A stretch of DNA of 26,213 nt from an uncultured Collinsella sp. (GCA_900754275.1 CAAECF010000069.1:1-26213); one strand, 5' to 3'; counted from the first letter of the stretch, positions 15,474 through 24,119 are shown. Translations and numbers: made by a program. The notes: generated by a model from the sequence alone, not told the origin.

Positions 15474-15815
15474 CTACTCCCAGGCTCCCCATACATCGGG
15501 GCAATAACCGACGGTGGCCTTTTTGCCGTTGCGCACGATGGGCTCGGCTAGAACCTGCTGATTCTCGAGCAGTTTATCGAAGCGCTGGCTAGGGGTGAGA
15601 TGCTGGATGAGCGCGAGCGTCTCCTCGTCCTTAGCCTTGGGATTGAGCAGCTTGTCGATGCCGCCGACCGCCTGCATCACGCTCGTGAGCTCGCCTTTGC
15701 TCATCTCCTTTTCCTTAAGGTCAATAAACTGCACCTTAATGCGGCGCTCCTTAAAATAGCGCTGGGCCTTCTTGGTGTCGAACGACTTTTTGGTGCCAAA
15801 AATCTGGATATTCAT
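15474..15815 (-). CDS. ArsC/Spx-fold protein with Ser in place of the usual Cys
   Basis: This 113-residue protein has the thioredoxin-like ArsC/YffB/Spx fold. It opens MNIQIFGTKKSFDTKKAQRYF and ends with IVRNGKKATVGYCPDVWGAWE, the conserved cis-Pro and C-terminal segment. Relatives annotated as arsenate reductase family usually carry Cys where Ser11 stands here (KKC instead of KKS). The only cysteine left is in GYCPDVW. Thiol-based reductase chemistry is therefore unlikely, and a regulatory or binding role is possible. The start ATG 15813-15815 lies 11 bp after the flavodoxin gene's stop, so the two are probably co-transcribed. Confidence 0.85.
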   Translation of the reverse strand: MNIQIFGTKKSFDTKKAQRYFKERRIKVQFIDLKEKEMSKGELTSVMQAVGGIDKLLNPKAKDEETLALIQHLTPSQRFDKLLENQQVLAEPIVRNGKKATVGYCPDVWGAWE

Positions 15816-15826
15816 GTTCCACCGTT

Positions 15827-16450
15827 CTACCTGATGAAGTTGGTCGTTGCTCGATCTGCCTCGGGTGCGTTGATACCGGCGGCCTGACCTGCCTCGATGC
15901 AGCGCAGGAGCCAGGCCATGTTCTTGCCGATGTTTCGCATGGTGGCAAGGCCCTCGGCATCCCCATCGGCGTCGCCGGGCACGCGGCCAAATACGTTGTT
16001 CCAGTAGGTGGAGGCAACTACGGGCATTTGCTTAATGGTGAAGTACTTGTTGAGCACATCGAAGGTGGTCGACGTGCCGCCGCGGCGGGCGACGGCGACT
16101 GCGGCGCCGGGTTTGTGCTCAAAGGCATGCCCGCCCGCATAGAAGGCGCGATCGAGGGCCGAAAGGATGCGGCCGCTGGGGTGCGCATAGTAGACAGGTG
16201 AGCCAAAGACAAAGCCATCTGCCTGCTCAGCGGCAGCGATGAGCTCGTTCACCACGTCGTCGTCAAAGGTACAGCGACCGCCAAGTTCGCCGCACTGACC
16301 GCAGCCGATGCAGTCGCGAATGGGCTTGGCGCCCAGCTGAAACACCTCGGTATCAATGCCTTCGGCATTGAGCTGCTCGGCGACCTCGGCGAGTGCGCGG
16401 GCGGTGTTGCCGTTTGCCTTGGGACTGCCATTGACCAAAAGAACCTTCAT
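15827..16450 (-). CDS. Flavodoxin-fold NAD(P)H/FMN reductase
   Basis: The 207-residue protein begins MKVLLVNGSPKANGNTARAL, the phosphate-binding loop of FMN-dependent flavodoxin-like reductases. The DCIGCGQCGELGGRC segment (about residues 46-60) resembles the cysteine cluster of iron-sulfur flavoproteins and related multimeric flavodoxins. GFVFGSPVYYAHPSGRI is the second flavin contact region. It probably reduces a small molecule or quinone with FMN; the substrate is unknown. The ATG at 16448-16450 is preferred over the GTG three bases earlier, given the GGGAG site. It is the first gene of a probable pair with the ArsC-like protein. Confidence 0.88.
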   Translation of the reverse strand: MKVLLVNGSPKANGNTARALAEVAEQLNAEGIDTEVFQLGAKPIRDCIGCGQCGELGGRCTFDDDVVNELIAAAEQADGFVFGSPVYYAHPSGRILSALDRAFYAGGHAFEHKPGAAVAVARRGGTSTTFDVLNKYFTIKQMPVVASTYWNNVFGRVPGDADGDAEGLATMRNIGKNMAWLLRCIEAGQAAGINAPEADRATTNFIR

Positions 16451-16512
16451 CACAAACTCCCTCTGCTGTCGGTGACTTCTGCGGAGGATTATCGCACGAG
16501 AGGGCAGATGGC

Positions 16513-16557
16513 GTGGGGCGCGATGTGAAACGGCTTGTGTTTCACGTCGCGCCCCAC
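16513..16557. repeat. 19-bp perfect-type hairpin between minus-strand genes
   Basis: The arms 16513-16531 (starting GTGGGGCGCGA) and 16539-16557 are complementary over 19 positions with one G-T, around a 7-nt loop. The hairpin sits four bases beyond the stop of the diguanylate cyclase-like gene. No T-run follows on either strand, so it may stabilise mRNA ends or be a repeat. The RGGGAC centre is absent. Confidence 0.7.
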
Positions 16558-16561
16558 AACG

Positions 16562-18091
16562 CTAGTCCAGCTTGGTGCCCGGTACTTGCGGTGCCTCTAT
16601 AAGCCGCGCTTTGAGCTCGTTCAAAATGGAAACGGGCTGTCGATCGACAGCGTCCAGATGAAGTGTCGCCACACGAATGGGTGGCTGATATTCAAGCGAG
16701 CCGATGAGCACGGGAGAACCCAGGAACCGCTCGATTTCTTCTGCGATCGCGTCGGTCTCTTCGGGATCAAAGTCGTCGAAAAGCGCCGCGAACGTCGGCC
16801 CCGTCGAGCGGAACAGGCGACCCTTGCCGCGCGAGCATTCCATGAGGCAGGCGGCGCTTTCTGCCAAAACGCGGTCGCCCGCATCAAAGCCAAAGCGGGC
16901 ATTGACCTGAGCGATATCGTCGATTTTGATGGCGATCAAACCAGCCTTGCGCGCCACGCGACGCATTTCGCCAATGGCGTTGACCAGGGCGTGAATATCG
17001 CCCAAGCCGGTCACGGAATCGGTCGTATCTGTCAAGCTTCGGTTGATGATAATGCCCACATACATGCCGGGCTCGGTATCGGTGCCGTCCAAGCGGTAGC
17101 CCGTGCAGTCACAAAGCACGTATTTTCCGGTGGCATCCATTACGCGATACTGCATGTAGTGGAAGTGCCACGTGCCGTTTATCACCATGTCGAGCTCGGC
17201 ACGTACGTTGTCGCGGTCCTCGGGATGGACGCGGGCGAGCCACATGTCGAGTGAGTTAAAAGGGTGCTGGGAGGGCAGGTCAAAATCGCGCACGGCGTTA
17301 ACCGACCATTGCGATTCTCCCGTATCGAGATTGAGGATAAACGGATAGCGCGTCTCGGAGCTCATGGAGATCGCTTGGAACACCCGGTCGTTGCAGGGAA
17401 GCTGATCGACGATTGGGCGTTGCGGCACGTCATCGTCTTTCGGTTGCTGCACACGATGCATAAGCTTATAGCGATACATCTTGCGATCGGCATCCATCGT
17501 CATCTGGCGACGCGTGTCGCCAGCAAGTGGATCGACGCGCGAGCAGCCAAAGCTAAAGCTGCCGATCATGGGCGCCTTGCCACCTGAGCTCGCCTCGATC
17601 AGCCTGGTACGCACCTGCTCCAAGCGCTGCTCGAGTTCAATCTCGTTTGCGGAGGGCGAGATGAGCACAAACTCGTCTCCACCGATACGGAACAGCATCT
17701 CATCGTGCTCCATGGTTTCGGAGAGCGTGCGGCAGATGCTCAGAATATAGCGATTGCCTTCGGCGTGGCCAAACCTATCATTGCAATGCTTGAGATGGTC
17801 GATGTCAATATAGGCGCAGGTGAAGGGGTCGCCTTTGCGCCAGAGTTGCTCGATGTGACGGTCGAATCCGCTGCGGTTGCCCAAGTTGGTGAGCGGGTCG
17901 ATATAGGCGTTGCGCTCAAGCAGCTGGCGCTCTTGTTGCAGGATGGCATGCGTCTTTTGCAGTTGCTCACCAACGGCGCGTAGCTCAGCAGGCAGCGCGG
18001 CAACATCGAGTTCAGCGGTCGAGACGCCGTTCGCAAGTCGCTGAAGATAGGCAATAATCGATTGCTCGCCCAGGCGATATGACTCGTTCAT
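16562..18091 (-). CDS. Diguanylate cyclase: GGDEF, PAS-like and degenerate GGDEF domains
   Basis: The 509-residue protein probably makes c-di-GMP in the cytoplasm; it has no membrane span. A coiled region (about 36-60) leads into an intact GGDEF domain at about 62-215, with DPLTNLGNR and GGDEF at 137-141. The RxxD inhibitory site is absent. A PAS-like domain at about 245-350 carries the LARVHPEDRD and YRVMDATGKYV segments. A second GGDEF-like domain (355-495) starts DSVTGLGD but has STGPTF where GGDEF should be, so it is inactive. The start ATG 18089-18091 follows AAGGAGG. The gene is a paralogue of the GGDEF-EAL gene 127 bp upstream and shares its first three domains. Confidence 0.9.
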   Translation of the reverse strand: MNESYRLGEQSIIAYLQRLANGVSTAELDVAALPAELRAVGEQLQKTHAILQQERQLLERNAYIDPLTNLGNRSGFDRHIEQLWRKGDPFTCAYIDIDHLKHCNDRFGHAEGNRYILSICRTLSETMEHDEMLFRIGGDEFVLISPSANEIELEQRLEQVRTRLIEASSGGKAPMIGSFSFGCSRVDPLAGDTRRQMTMDADRKMYRYKLMHRVQQPKDDDVPQRPIVDQLPCNDRVFQAISMSSETRYPFILNLDTGESQWSVNAVRDFDLPSQHPFNSLDMWLARVHPEDRDNVRAELDMVINGTWHFHYMQYRVMDATGKYVLCDCTGYRLDGTDTEPGMYVGIIINRSLTDTTDSVTGLGDIHALVNAIGEMRRVARKAGLIAIKIDDIAQVNARFGFDAGDRVLAESAACLMECSRGKGRLFRSTGPTFAALFDDFDPEETDAIAEEIERFLGSPVLIGSLEYQPPIRVATLHLDAVDRQPVSILNELKARLIEAPQVPGTKLD

Positions 18092-18129
18092 GATGGATAA
18101 CCTCCTTGGGCGGAACAACGGTTTGTATC

Positions 18130-18160
18130 ATATCCCCAATTCGGTTTGAATTGGGGATAT
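18130..18160. repeat. 13-bp hairpin between the two c-di-GMP genes
   Basis: ATATCCCCAATTC (18130-18142) and GAATTGGGGATAT (18148-18160) are exact complements around GGTTT. The hairpin lies upstream of the 509-residue cyclase gene and downstream of the GGDEF-EAL gene. It could be a weak terminator, a leader hairpin or an operator. It has no clear T-run. Confidence 0.7.
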
Positions 18161-18218
18161 AAGTTAGCTAATGGAGACAAATGCCCCCTTCGACGGTGGC
18201 GTTTTGCGCGCGAGCGTA

Positions 18219-20936
18219 TCAGTTGTTATTGCCACCATCGAGCAATGCCTCAAAATCCTTCACCGGCATGGGGCGGTAGTAGAGGAAGCCCTGAGCGTAG
18301 CGGGCGCCCATTTGTCGTAGCATGTTCGCCTGCTCATTTGTCTCGACGCCTTCGACCACGACGGGCAGATGGAGCGACTGCGCCATTTCGAGCATCGATG
18401 AAATGATTTGCGTGCTGCGGCCTTGATCGCGGTCGGTGGGCACAAAGGTGCGGTCGAGCTTGATGACGTCGACGTTGACGTTCTTGAGCATCGCGAGCGT
18501 GGACTGACCGGTGCCAAAATCGTCCATATAGGTCGAGAAGCCGCGGGTGTGCAGATCTGCGGTTAGCTTATCCACGGCCTCGGATTCTCCCGTATAAGCC
18601 GTCTCGGTGATCTCGATACGCATGAGCTCGGGCGGTAGGTTGTATTGGGCGGCGAGCGCCCCCATATGTTCGGCAACGTCGCAGGCAAGGATATCCACGC
18701 GCGACACATTAAGCGAGACCGGAACCACGCGAAGACGGCGATCGAGACGCTCGCGAAGCCATATGGCGACACCCTGCCAAATGTACTTGTCGAGCGTCAC
18801 TACAAAGCCGCTTTCCTCGAGTGCGGGGATAAACGTTGCGGGCGAAATGAGAGAGCCGTCCTTGTCAATCCAGCGGGTGAGTGCTTCGGCGCCAATAATC
18901 TCGCCGGTTTCCATATCGACCTGGGGCTGAAGATAGTACGTGATGCGACCATTTGACAGCGCGTACTGGAATTCGGTCAGCGTGCGGTGGAACGCGACTT
19001 CGCGCTCGTACTCCGCTGGGCGGAAAATGGCAATGCGCTCCTTGAAGTCGTTTTTGGCGCGTCGATTGGTAAACATGGCCTTTGCCTGCGCATCGATGGT
19101 GATCTTCTCATTGGAGTCGATGGGGTAAATGCCCATGGACGGCCAGAAGCCTACGCCGTCATCATGCCTGGCTACGGCCTCGCGAACGCGGTTGTAGATT
19201 TGATGGATGGTGATGTACTTAAAGGGGATGAGTACACAAAAGTCATCTTGGCCCCAGTACCCTGCGACGCCCATATCGGCATTCTCGATGTCCTTGAGGA
19301 CCGTGCCCACATCGGCGAGTACGCGGTCGCCCTCGGCCTGGCCGTGCCATTCATTAAACAGGCGCATGTGGCCCATGTCGACCGTGGCGATGCACCAGGT
19401 GCCGTTGCGCCTTGCCTCGAGAAATGCGTTGGCGCGCCGCATAAACTCGCTGGGTCGATAGAGGCCCGTGAGCGAGTCGATACGTTCGGCTATGGCGCTT
19501 TTGCGCTCCGCCTCGGGTATGGGGAGGCTGTCGTTGGGAACAAGCCCGCCGGCCGTGCGAAGGCGACGGTCGAGTTCGCCTAAAACGGCGGTCGCTTGAT
19601 GGGTTAAGTGCTCGTAAAAGGCCGGGACGACAAGGCAGACGGGAGTAATGGTGTCGCCTGCGATTCGAACAGGAGCGAAAACGGCCTCTTTAAGGTGGCG
19701 GATCAGTTGCTCGAATGCCTCGTGGTCTAGGTCGTTGCTGAGCACGACGAACTGGACGCTTCGTGAACGGTAGACCCGGCTCCTGCCGCGGGTGATCGAC
19801 AGCATGCGGCCAGCGTATTCGGCAAGCATGTTGTCGACAGCCTCGGCCCCGTAGAGCTCGTTGAGCTTTGTCGTGCCACGAACGCGCACTGCTATAAGCC
19901 CTGTCTCGCAACGATCGCGGCGGCAGGCGTCGATGGCGTTGGCCAGCATGCGCTGCGTTCCGAGGCCTGTGGCGGCGTCGACGGTTTCGGCAAGTGAGTG
20001 GTTGACGAGCTCACCGATATAGAGCGAGGGGACATTTCCGTCGCCGTCGATACGAAACCCGCGAGCACGGCAAAGGACGTAGTCGTCGACGGCGTTGCGC
20101 ACACGATACTGCATGACGCGACGGTGCTTGGTGCCGTTGTAGACTTGGTCGATGTCGTTGATGCAGGCCTCAAGGTCGTCGGGATGGACGCGCGTTTTCC
20201 AGTAATCGCGACAGTTGTCTATGTGCTCCGAGGGAAGGCCAAGATCGCGCAAGGCACCTTGTGACCAAAGGGTGCGATGTTTGTCCAAGTTCTCGATAAA
20301 GAAATAACGGCCCTCGTTGAGCATCGAAAAGGCGTCAAAAATACGATCGCTTATTTCGAAGTCGTCGGCGTGGACTTGCGTGATATTGCGTCGATCGAGG
20401 TGCATGGCATGACGTAGCTTGTAGTCGTACATGCGATGGTCGGCATCGAGCGTCATGCGATTGGAAGCTTCGCCCAGGGCGGGGTCGGCATGTGACACTC
20501 CGTAGCTAAACGAGCGGGGCATCTCGGAATCGTTGTTTTTGAGCAGAACCGTTCGGCAGTGTTTCAGACGTTCGGCGAGGTCGTCCTCGGTTGCAATCGT
20601 AGATAGGATGGCAAACTCGTCGCCGCCTATGCGAAACGCCGCTTCGCCCACCTTCATATACAGCTTAAGATAGAGACTTACCTGCAAGATATAGCGGTTG
20701 CCCTCGTCATGCCCAAAGACGTCGTTGCAGTGCTTGAGATTGTCGATATCGATGAACGCCATGGTAACGGGGGCGTCCTGCTCCCAGAGCTCCTCGAGGG
20801 AACGGGCAAAGCCGCCACGGTTGCCAAGCCCAGTAAGCTGGTCGGTAAAGGCAGTCCTGATCAGATCGTCTTGACGTTCGAGAAGGTCGCGGACGGTCTT
20901 TTCGAGCGTTTCGGTGTAATTGCTGACAGTTTCCAT
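18219..20936 (-). CDS. Multi-domain c-di-GMP protein: GGDEF, PAS-like, two degenerate GGDEF, EAL
   Basis: The 905-residue cytoplasmic protein carries, in order, an intact GGDEF domain (about 28-180, GGDEF at 104-108, no RxxD site), a PAS-like domain (about 205-315), and a degenerate GGDEF (322-460, RSVQF in place of the motif). A second degenerate GGDEF (485-640, GQDDF at 562-566) and a C-terminal EAL domain (650-898) follow. The EAL domain keeps the key motifs: EAL 684-686, ITETAY, DDFGTG 805-810, IKLDRTF and VEGVET 861-866. It should therefore be able to cleave c-di-GMP, while the first GGDEF may make it or bind GTP. Which activity wins is unknown. The start is ATG 20934-20936, with only a weak ribosome site. 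Confidence 0.92.
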   Translation of the reverse strand: METVSNYTETLEKTVRDLLERQDDLIRTAFTDQLTGLGNRGGFARSLEELWEQDAPVTMAFIDIDNLKHCNDVFGHDEGNRYILQVSLYLKLYMKVGEAAFRIGGDEFAILSTIATEDDLAERLKHCRTVLLKNNDSEMPRSFSYGVSHADPALGEASNRMTLDADHRMYDYKLRHAMHLDRRNITQVHADDFEISDRIFDAFSMLNEGRYFFIENLDKHRTLWSQGALRDLGLPSEHIDNCRDYWKTRVHPDDLEACINDIDQVYNGTKHRRVMQYRVRNAVDDYVLCRARGFRIDGDGNVPSLYIGELVNHSLAETVDAATGLGTQRMLANAIDACRRDRCETGLIAVRVRGTTKLNELYGAEAVDNMLAEYAGRMLSITRGRSRVYRSRSVQFVVLSNDLDHEAFEQLIRHLKEAVFAPVRIAGDTITPVCLVVPAFYEHLTHQATAVLGELDRRLRTAGGLVPNDSLPIPEAERKSAIAERIDSLTGLYRPSEFMRRANAFLEARRNGTWCIATVDMGHMRLFNEWHGQAEGDRVLADVGTVLKDIENADMGVAGYWGQDDFCVLIPFKYITIHQIYNRVREAVARHDDGVGFWPSMGIYPIDSNEKITIDAQAKAMFTNRRAKNDFKERIAIFRPAEYEREVAFHRTLTEFQYALSNGRITYYLQPQVDMETGEIIGAEALTRWIDKDGSLISPATFIPALEESGFVVTLDKYIWQGVAIWLRERLDRRLRVVPVSLNVSRVDILACDVAEHMGALAAQYNLPPELMRIEITETAYTGESEAVDKLTADLHTRGFSTYMDDFGTGQSTLAMLKNVNVDVIKLDRTFVPTDRDQGRSTQIISSMLEMAQSLHLPVVVEGVETNEQANMLRQMGARYAQGFLYYRPMPVKDFEALLDGGNNN

Positions 20937-21260
20937 GTTCTAAGCGGCTTTCTGAGGTCGGGGCGGATTGCGTCGGGCGAGCTCGTTGTGTACACGCGTC
21001 GTTGCTCAGCGCTTTGCATGTATCCAGGCCCCCGCCTTGCCGCGTTGTTGAGTTAATTTGTCGGCTAATGTTCGCTGTTGATAACAGCTGAGTAGTGTAA
21101 ACAACAGTACACAATTATATATGGGTGCACATGCTGTGGGCGGCTATTATTCGACAGGCGGTAGCGCGACGATGCGATGTTCGATGAAAATGCGACTGGG
21201 GCGGTATATGTTGACGGGTATACTTGTTCCGTTTAAATTTGCGGGGACGGAGATGGTCGC
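20937..21260. other. 324-bp divergent intergenic region
   Basis: No gene is seen. The region contains an inverted repeat GCTGTT (21074-21079) with AACAGC (21083-21088). An AT-rich block at about 21094-21122 includes TATAAT on the minus strand (21119-21114), a possible -10 for the GGDEF-EAL gene, but no good -35 lies at the right distance. The long leader this would give (about 170 nt) shows no c-di-GMP riboswitch core. Confidence 0.5.
21211..21238 (+). promoter_or_regulatory. Candidate promoter of the patatin-like gene
   Basis: TTGACG (21211-21216) and TTAAAT (21233-21238) are separated by 16 bp, and the start codon lies 22 bp downstream. The -35 matches the consensus in five of six bases and the -10 in four of six. 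Confidence 0.4.
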
Positions 21261-22130
21261 ATGGCACAGTCAAATATGACGCGTACGGTGGGGCTTGCGC
21301 TCGAGGGAGGCGGCTACCGCGGTATGTATACGGCGGGCGTGCTCGACGTCTGGATGGAGCACGGTTTGGCCTGCGACCATATGGTGGGCGTTTCGGCGGG
21401 CGCGGCGTTTGGCTACAACTTTAAATCGCGGCAGATTGGGCGCGCCATTCGCTACAACAAAGCCTATTGTGCCGACAAGCGCTATGCGAGCGTGACAAGC
21501 TGGCTGCGAACCGGTGACATGTTCAATGCCGATTTTGCCTATCACGAGGTGCCTATCGAGCGCGACCCCATCGACTTGGAGACATATCGCGCCTGCTCCA
21601 TGCGGTTTACGTGCGTGTGTACCGATATCGAGACGGGCAAGGCCGTCTACCACGACCTGCCCTATGGCGACGAGCGCGATATCGAGTGGATTCGGGCATC
21701 GTCGGCGATTCCTGTGGCGACGCGTCCCGTTGCTATTGACGGACATAAGTATCTGGATGGTGGCGTGGCTGATTCTATTCCCAGCGCATGGCTGTTTGCG
21801 CAGGGGTATGACCGCAATATCGTGGTACTCACGCAGCCGGCGGGCTTTGTGAAGCAGCCTAACAGCGTGATGCCCATGCTGCGGCGCGTGTTCCGTCACT
21901 ACCCGGAATTTGTTGCAGCGCTTGAGCATCGGCATGAGGTCTACAATGCCACGCTCGATGACCTGGCACGTCGCGAGGCTGCCGGCGAAATCTTTGTGGT
22001 GCGGCCGAGCGAATCGGTGAAGGTGCCGTCGCTGTGCCGCGAGCCCGATGAACTTGAGCGCATCTACCAGATTGGTCGCCGCGATGCGGAGGCGACCTTG
22101 CCGGCACTGGAGGCATATCTGGCAGGGTAG
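21261..22130 (+). CDS. Patatin-like phospholipase
   Basis: Patatin-family enzymes hydrolyse acyl esters of lipids with a Ser-Asp dyad. The 289-residue protein has the oxyanion loop GGGYRG (residues 16-21), the nucleophile elbow GVSAG (43-47, Ser45) and the dyad motif DGG (166-168) followed by VADSIP. These match the bacterial RssA/YjjU-type patatins. No signal peptide or membrane span is visible, so it is probably cytoplasmic. The start ATG 21261 has GGAG about ten nt upstream and a plausible promoter. It converges with the thiamine operon across a hairpin. The substrate is not known. Confidence 0.9.
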   Translation: MAQSNMTRTVGLALEGGGYRGMYTAGVLDVWMEHGLACDHMVGVSAGAAFGYNFKSRQIGRAIRYNKAYCADKRYASVTSWLRTGDMFNADFAYHEVPIERDPIDLETYRACSMRFTCVCTDIETGKAVYHDLPYGDERDIEWIRASSAIPVATRPVAIDGHKYLDGGVADSIPSAWLFAQGYDRNIVVLTQPAGFVKQPNSVMPMLRRVFRHYPEFVAALEHRHEVYNATLDDLARREAAGEIFVVRPSESVKVPSLCREPDELERIYQIGRRDAEATLPALEAYLAG

Positions 22131-22152
22131 AGGCTGCTGCCGCCATCTCGGC

Positions 22153-22198
22153 GGAAAGCGCATCCCGGAATGGAGGCTCAAACTGGGATGTGCTTTCC
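22153..22198. repeat. 14-bp hairpin between convergent genes
   Basis: GGAAAGCGCATCCC (22153-22166) pairs with GGGATGTGCTTTCC (22185-22198), with one G-T, around an 18-nt loop. It separates the patatin and thiE gene ends. It has no T-run on either side. The AACTGGGA segment at its right arm resembles the spacer hairpin at 24341-24364, so it could be a second repeat type. Confidence 0.65.
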
Positions 22199-22242
22199 AT
22201 TGCTGAAGATATGAAGCTGCGAATCAGCTGCTCGGCCTAGAC

Positions 22243-22938
22243 TTACGCCTGCTGCCAGGTGTCGACGAGCTCCTTGGCCGCGGCGTAGGGGTCATCGGCG
22301 CTGCAGACGGCGCTCACCACGAAAAAGCCGTCGACGCCGGTGGCCTTGAGCTGTGGCAGGTCGGCCGTCTTGACGCCGCCGCCCACCACGATGGGCACGG
22401 GGCTTGCCGCGTGGAGGGCGGCCAGGTCCTCAAAGCTCTTGGTGATGATAGAGCCGTCGGCCGCGCGTCCGCAGTCGCGCTTGGTCTCGGTCTCGTGGAG
22501 TGGGCCGATGCCCAGGTAGTCGACTAGGCTCATGTCGGCGGTCTTGACGTACTCGAGCATCTCCTCGCAACGGGCGGAAAGGCCCACGATGGCGTTGGGC
22601 CCCAGCAGCTTGCGACAGACCTCGACGGGAATGTCGCTCTGACCCACGTGCACGCCGTCGACAGCAATGCCCTGCTCGCGCGCGGCGAGTACGCAGTCCA
22701 GGCGGTCGTCAATCAGCAAAGCGACCTGACCGGTCTTGCCGGCCTGTGCGATTGCCTGCGCGGCGTCGCCGGTCAGCGCAATGATCTCGCGGGCGCTTGC
22801 CACCTTGGAGCGCACCTGGATGCAGGTAAAGCCGGCGTCGAGTGCCTGGGCCACCACATCGCCCACGGGGCGCCCGAGCGTGTTTTCGGGGCCGAGCACC
22901 AGATAGGCCGAGATATCAAGGTTGTCGCGGATACTCAT
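22243..22938 (-). CDS. thiE: Thiamine-phosphate synthase
   Basis: ThiE joins hydroxymethylpyrimidine diphosphate with thiazole phosphate to form thiamine phosphate. The 231-residue TIM-barrel protein shows CIQVRSK near residue 40, LLIDDRLDCVLAA (residues about 94-106), GVHVGQSDIP, the diphosphate-binding YLGIGPLHETETKRD, and a late GVDGFFVVSAVCSADDP loop. Relative to common ThiE, the T-x-T-K motif is ETETK. The ATG overlaps the stop of the thiamine-binding gene by 4 bp (ATGA), so translation is coupled. It is the last gene of the TPP-controlled operon. Confidence 0.93.
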   Translation of the reverse strand: MSIRDNLDISAYLVLGPENTLGRPVGDVVAQALDAGFTCIQVRSKVASAREIIALTGDAAQAIAQAGKTGQVALLIDDRLDCVLAAREQGIAVDGVHVGQSDIPVEVCRKLLGPNAIVGLSARCEEMLEYVKTADMSLVDYLGIGPLHETETKRDCGRAADGSIITKSFEDLAALHAASPVPIVVGGGVKTADLPQLKATGVDGFFVVSAVCSADDPYAAAKELVDTWQQA

Positions 22939-23276
22939 CGTGTTTCCTCCTGCTTTTTGATCTGAGCTTCCATGCGCTCGAGCTTGCCGGTCATGGTGTC
23001 GGTAAATCCGGGTCGAATATCGGCTTTGAGCACGACTTCGGTGCGGATGCCCTTGCTCGCCAACACAAAGGTTGCGTCGCGCACGACCTGCATGACCTCG
23101 TCCCAGTCGCCCTCGATCTCGGTGAACATCGAGGTGGTGCGGTTGGGAAGGCCGCTCTCGCGAATGACGCGCACGACCTCGGCGACCTCGGCGGACAGCT
23201 CATCGCCGGTGCCGCACGGGGCGATGGCCACGGCGACGAGCGTATTCATGCCGGCATCGGTTGCGGGCTCGGACAT
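22935..23276 (-). CDS. MTH1187/YqgV-type thiamine-binding protein
   Basis: The 113-residue protein fits the small ferredoxin-like MTH1187/YkoF family, members of which bind thiamine or its hydroxymethylpyrimidine part. The core is MNTLVAVAIAPCGTGDELSAEVAEVV, then RESGLPNRTTSMFTEIEGDWDEVMQVV, which is the family's usual pattern of a beta strand, helix and MxTxIEGxWDE. The start at ATG 23274-23276 sits just after thiM's stop, with GGAGG inside the thiM end; an internal ATG at 23249 matches the usual family start and is possible. Its position between thiM and thiE, under a TPP riboswitch, supports a role in thiamine salvage. Confidence 0.88.
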   Translation of the reverse strand: MSEPATDAGMNTLVAVAIAPCGTGDELSAEVAEVVRVIRESGLPNRTTSMFTEIEGDWDEVMQVVRDATFVLASKGIRTEVVLKADIRPGFTDTMTGKLERMEAQIKKQEETR

Positions 23277-23279
23277 GGC

Positions 23280-24119
23280 CTATGCCTCCTCGAGGTCGAG
23301 CTGGTTGTTGGCGATGTCCTGGGCGGTTGCGCGGTAGAGCTCGTCGATAAAGGCGACCTTAAAGCTTGCCGGGGCGTCGGCGACAGCGGCGGCACGCGAG
23401 CCGGCAACGTTGTAGACGGCGGTGCCGCAGACGGCGGCCGTAAACGGGTCGGCAGCGCAGGCGTACACAGCCAGCACACCGCCTTGCGAGCAGCCGCAAC
23501 CGGTGATCTTGGACATGAGCGGGCTGCCGCCGTGGGACTTGGCCACGGTCATGCCGTCGGTGATCAGGTCGACTTCGCCCGAGACCACAACGGCGCCGCC
23601 GGTGTAGCGGGCGAGCGCCACGGCGGCATCGCGGGCGGCGTCGACCGTGTCGGTGGTATCGACACCGCGCACGCGGCTCAGATCGGCCGCCTCGCCCTCA
23701 AGACCCCACAGGCCGGCGAGCGCGATGATCTCGGAGGCGTTGCCGCGCACGATGGCGGGCTTGTACTGCTTAAGCTCGTTTACCAACTGGGTGCGCAGAC
23801 TGCCGATGCCCAGACCCACCGGATCGAGCACCCAGGGCTTGCCGGCGTCGTGTGCCGCCTTGGCCGCGCGGGGAATCGTCTGCTCGTAGATGGGGAAGAG
23901 CGTGCCCATATTGAGATAGATGGCGCCGCCGCCGGCAACGAGCGCCTCGCCCTCGTCGGGAAGATAGACCATGGCGGCCGATCCACCCACAGCGAGCTGC
24001 GCGTTGGCGACAAAGTCGATCGTCACCGTGTTGGTGATGGAGCCGGCCATCGGATTGGTGGTGCGAATCTCCTCCACGGCCTTGACCATATGTTGCTTAA
24101 GCTGTTCCGAATCAATCAC
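23280..24119 (-). CDS. thiM: Hydroxyethylthiazole kinase
   Basis: ThiM phosphorylates 4-methyl-5-(2-hydroxyethyl)thiazole, a salvage route to thiamine. The 279-residue ribokinase-fold protein has NPMAGSITNTVTIDFVANAQLAVGGS (residues 22-47), the WVLDPVGLGIG strand-loop (about 96-106), VRGNASEI (124-131) and the catalytic GCGCSQG loop (207-213). The start is a GTG (24119-24117) giving VIDSEQLKQHM, with AGGAGG eight nt upstream; the nearby ATG in GGCATG is out of frame. A longer upstream frame overlaps the riboswitch and is rejected. It is the first gene of the operon. ThiD and thiamine transport genes are not in this window. Confidence 0.94.
   Translation of the reverse strand: MIDSEQLKQHMVKAVEEIRTTNPMAGSITNTVTIDFVANAQLAVGGSAAMVYLPDEGEALVAGGGAIYLNMGTLFPIYEQTIPRAAKAAHDAGKPWVLDPVGLGIGSLRTQLVNELKQYKPAIVRGNASEIIALAGLWGLEGEAADLSRVRGVDTTDTVDAARDAAVALARYTGGAVVVSGEVDLITDGMTVAKSHGGSPLMSKITGCGCSQGGVLAVYACAADPFTAAVCGTAVYNVAGSRAAAVADAPASFKVAFIDELYRATAQDIANNQLDLEEA

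Noticed and set aside
14164..15507. 447-codon plus-strand frame opposite the CobW-type gene
   Set aside because: It is antisense to a gene with Walker A and GCICC motifs, and its start lies inside a repeat element.
20937..21260. c-di-GMP riboswitch in the leader of the GGDEF-EAL gene
   Set aside because: The conserved GEMM core segments are absent on the minus strand of this region.
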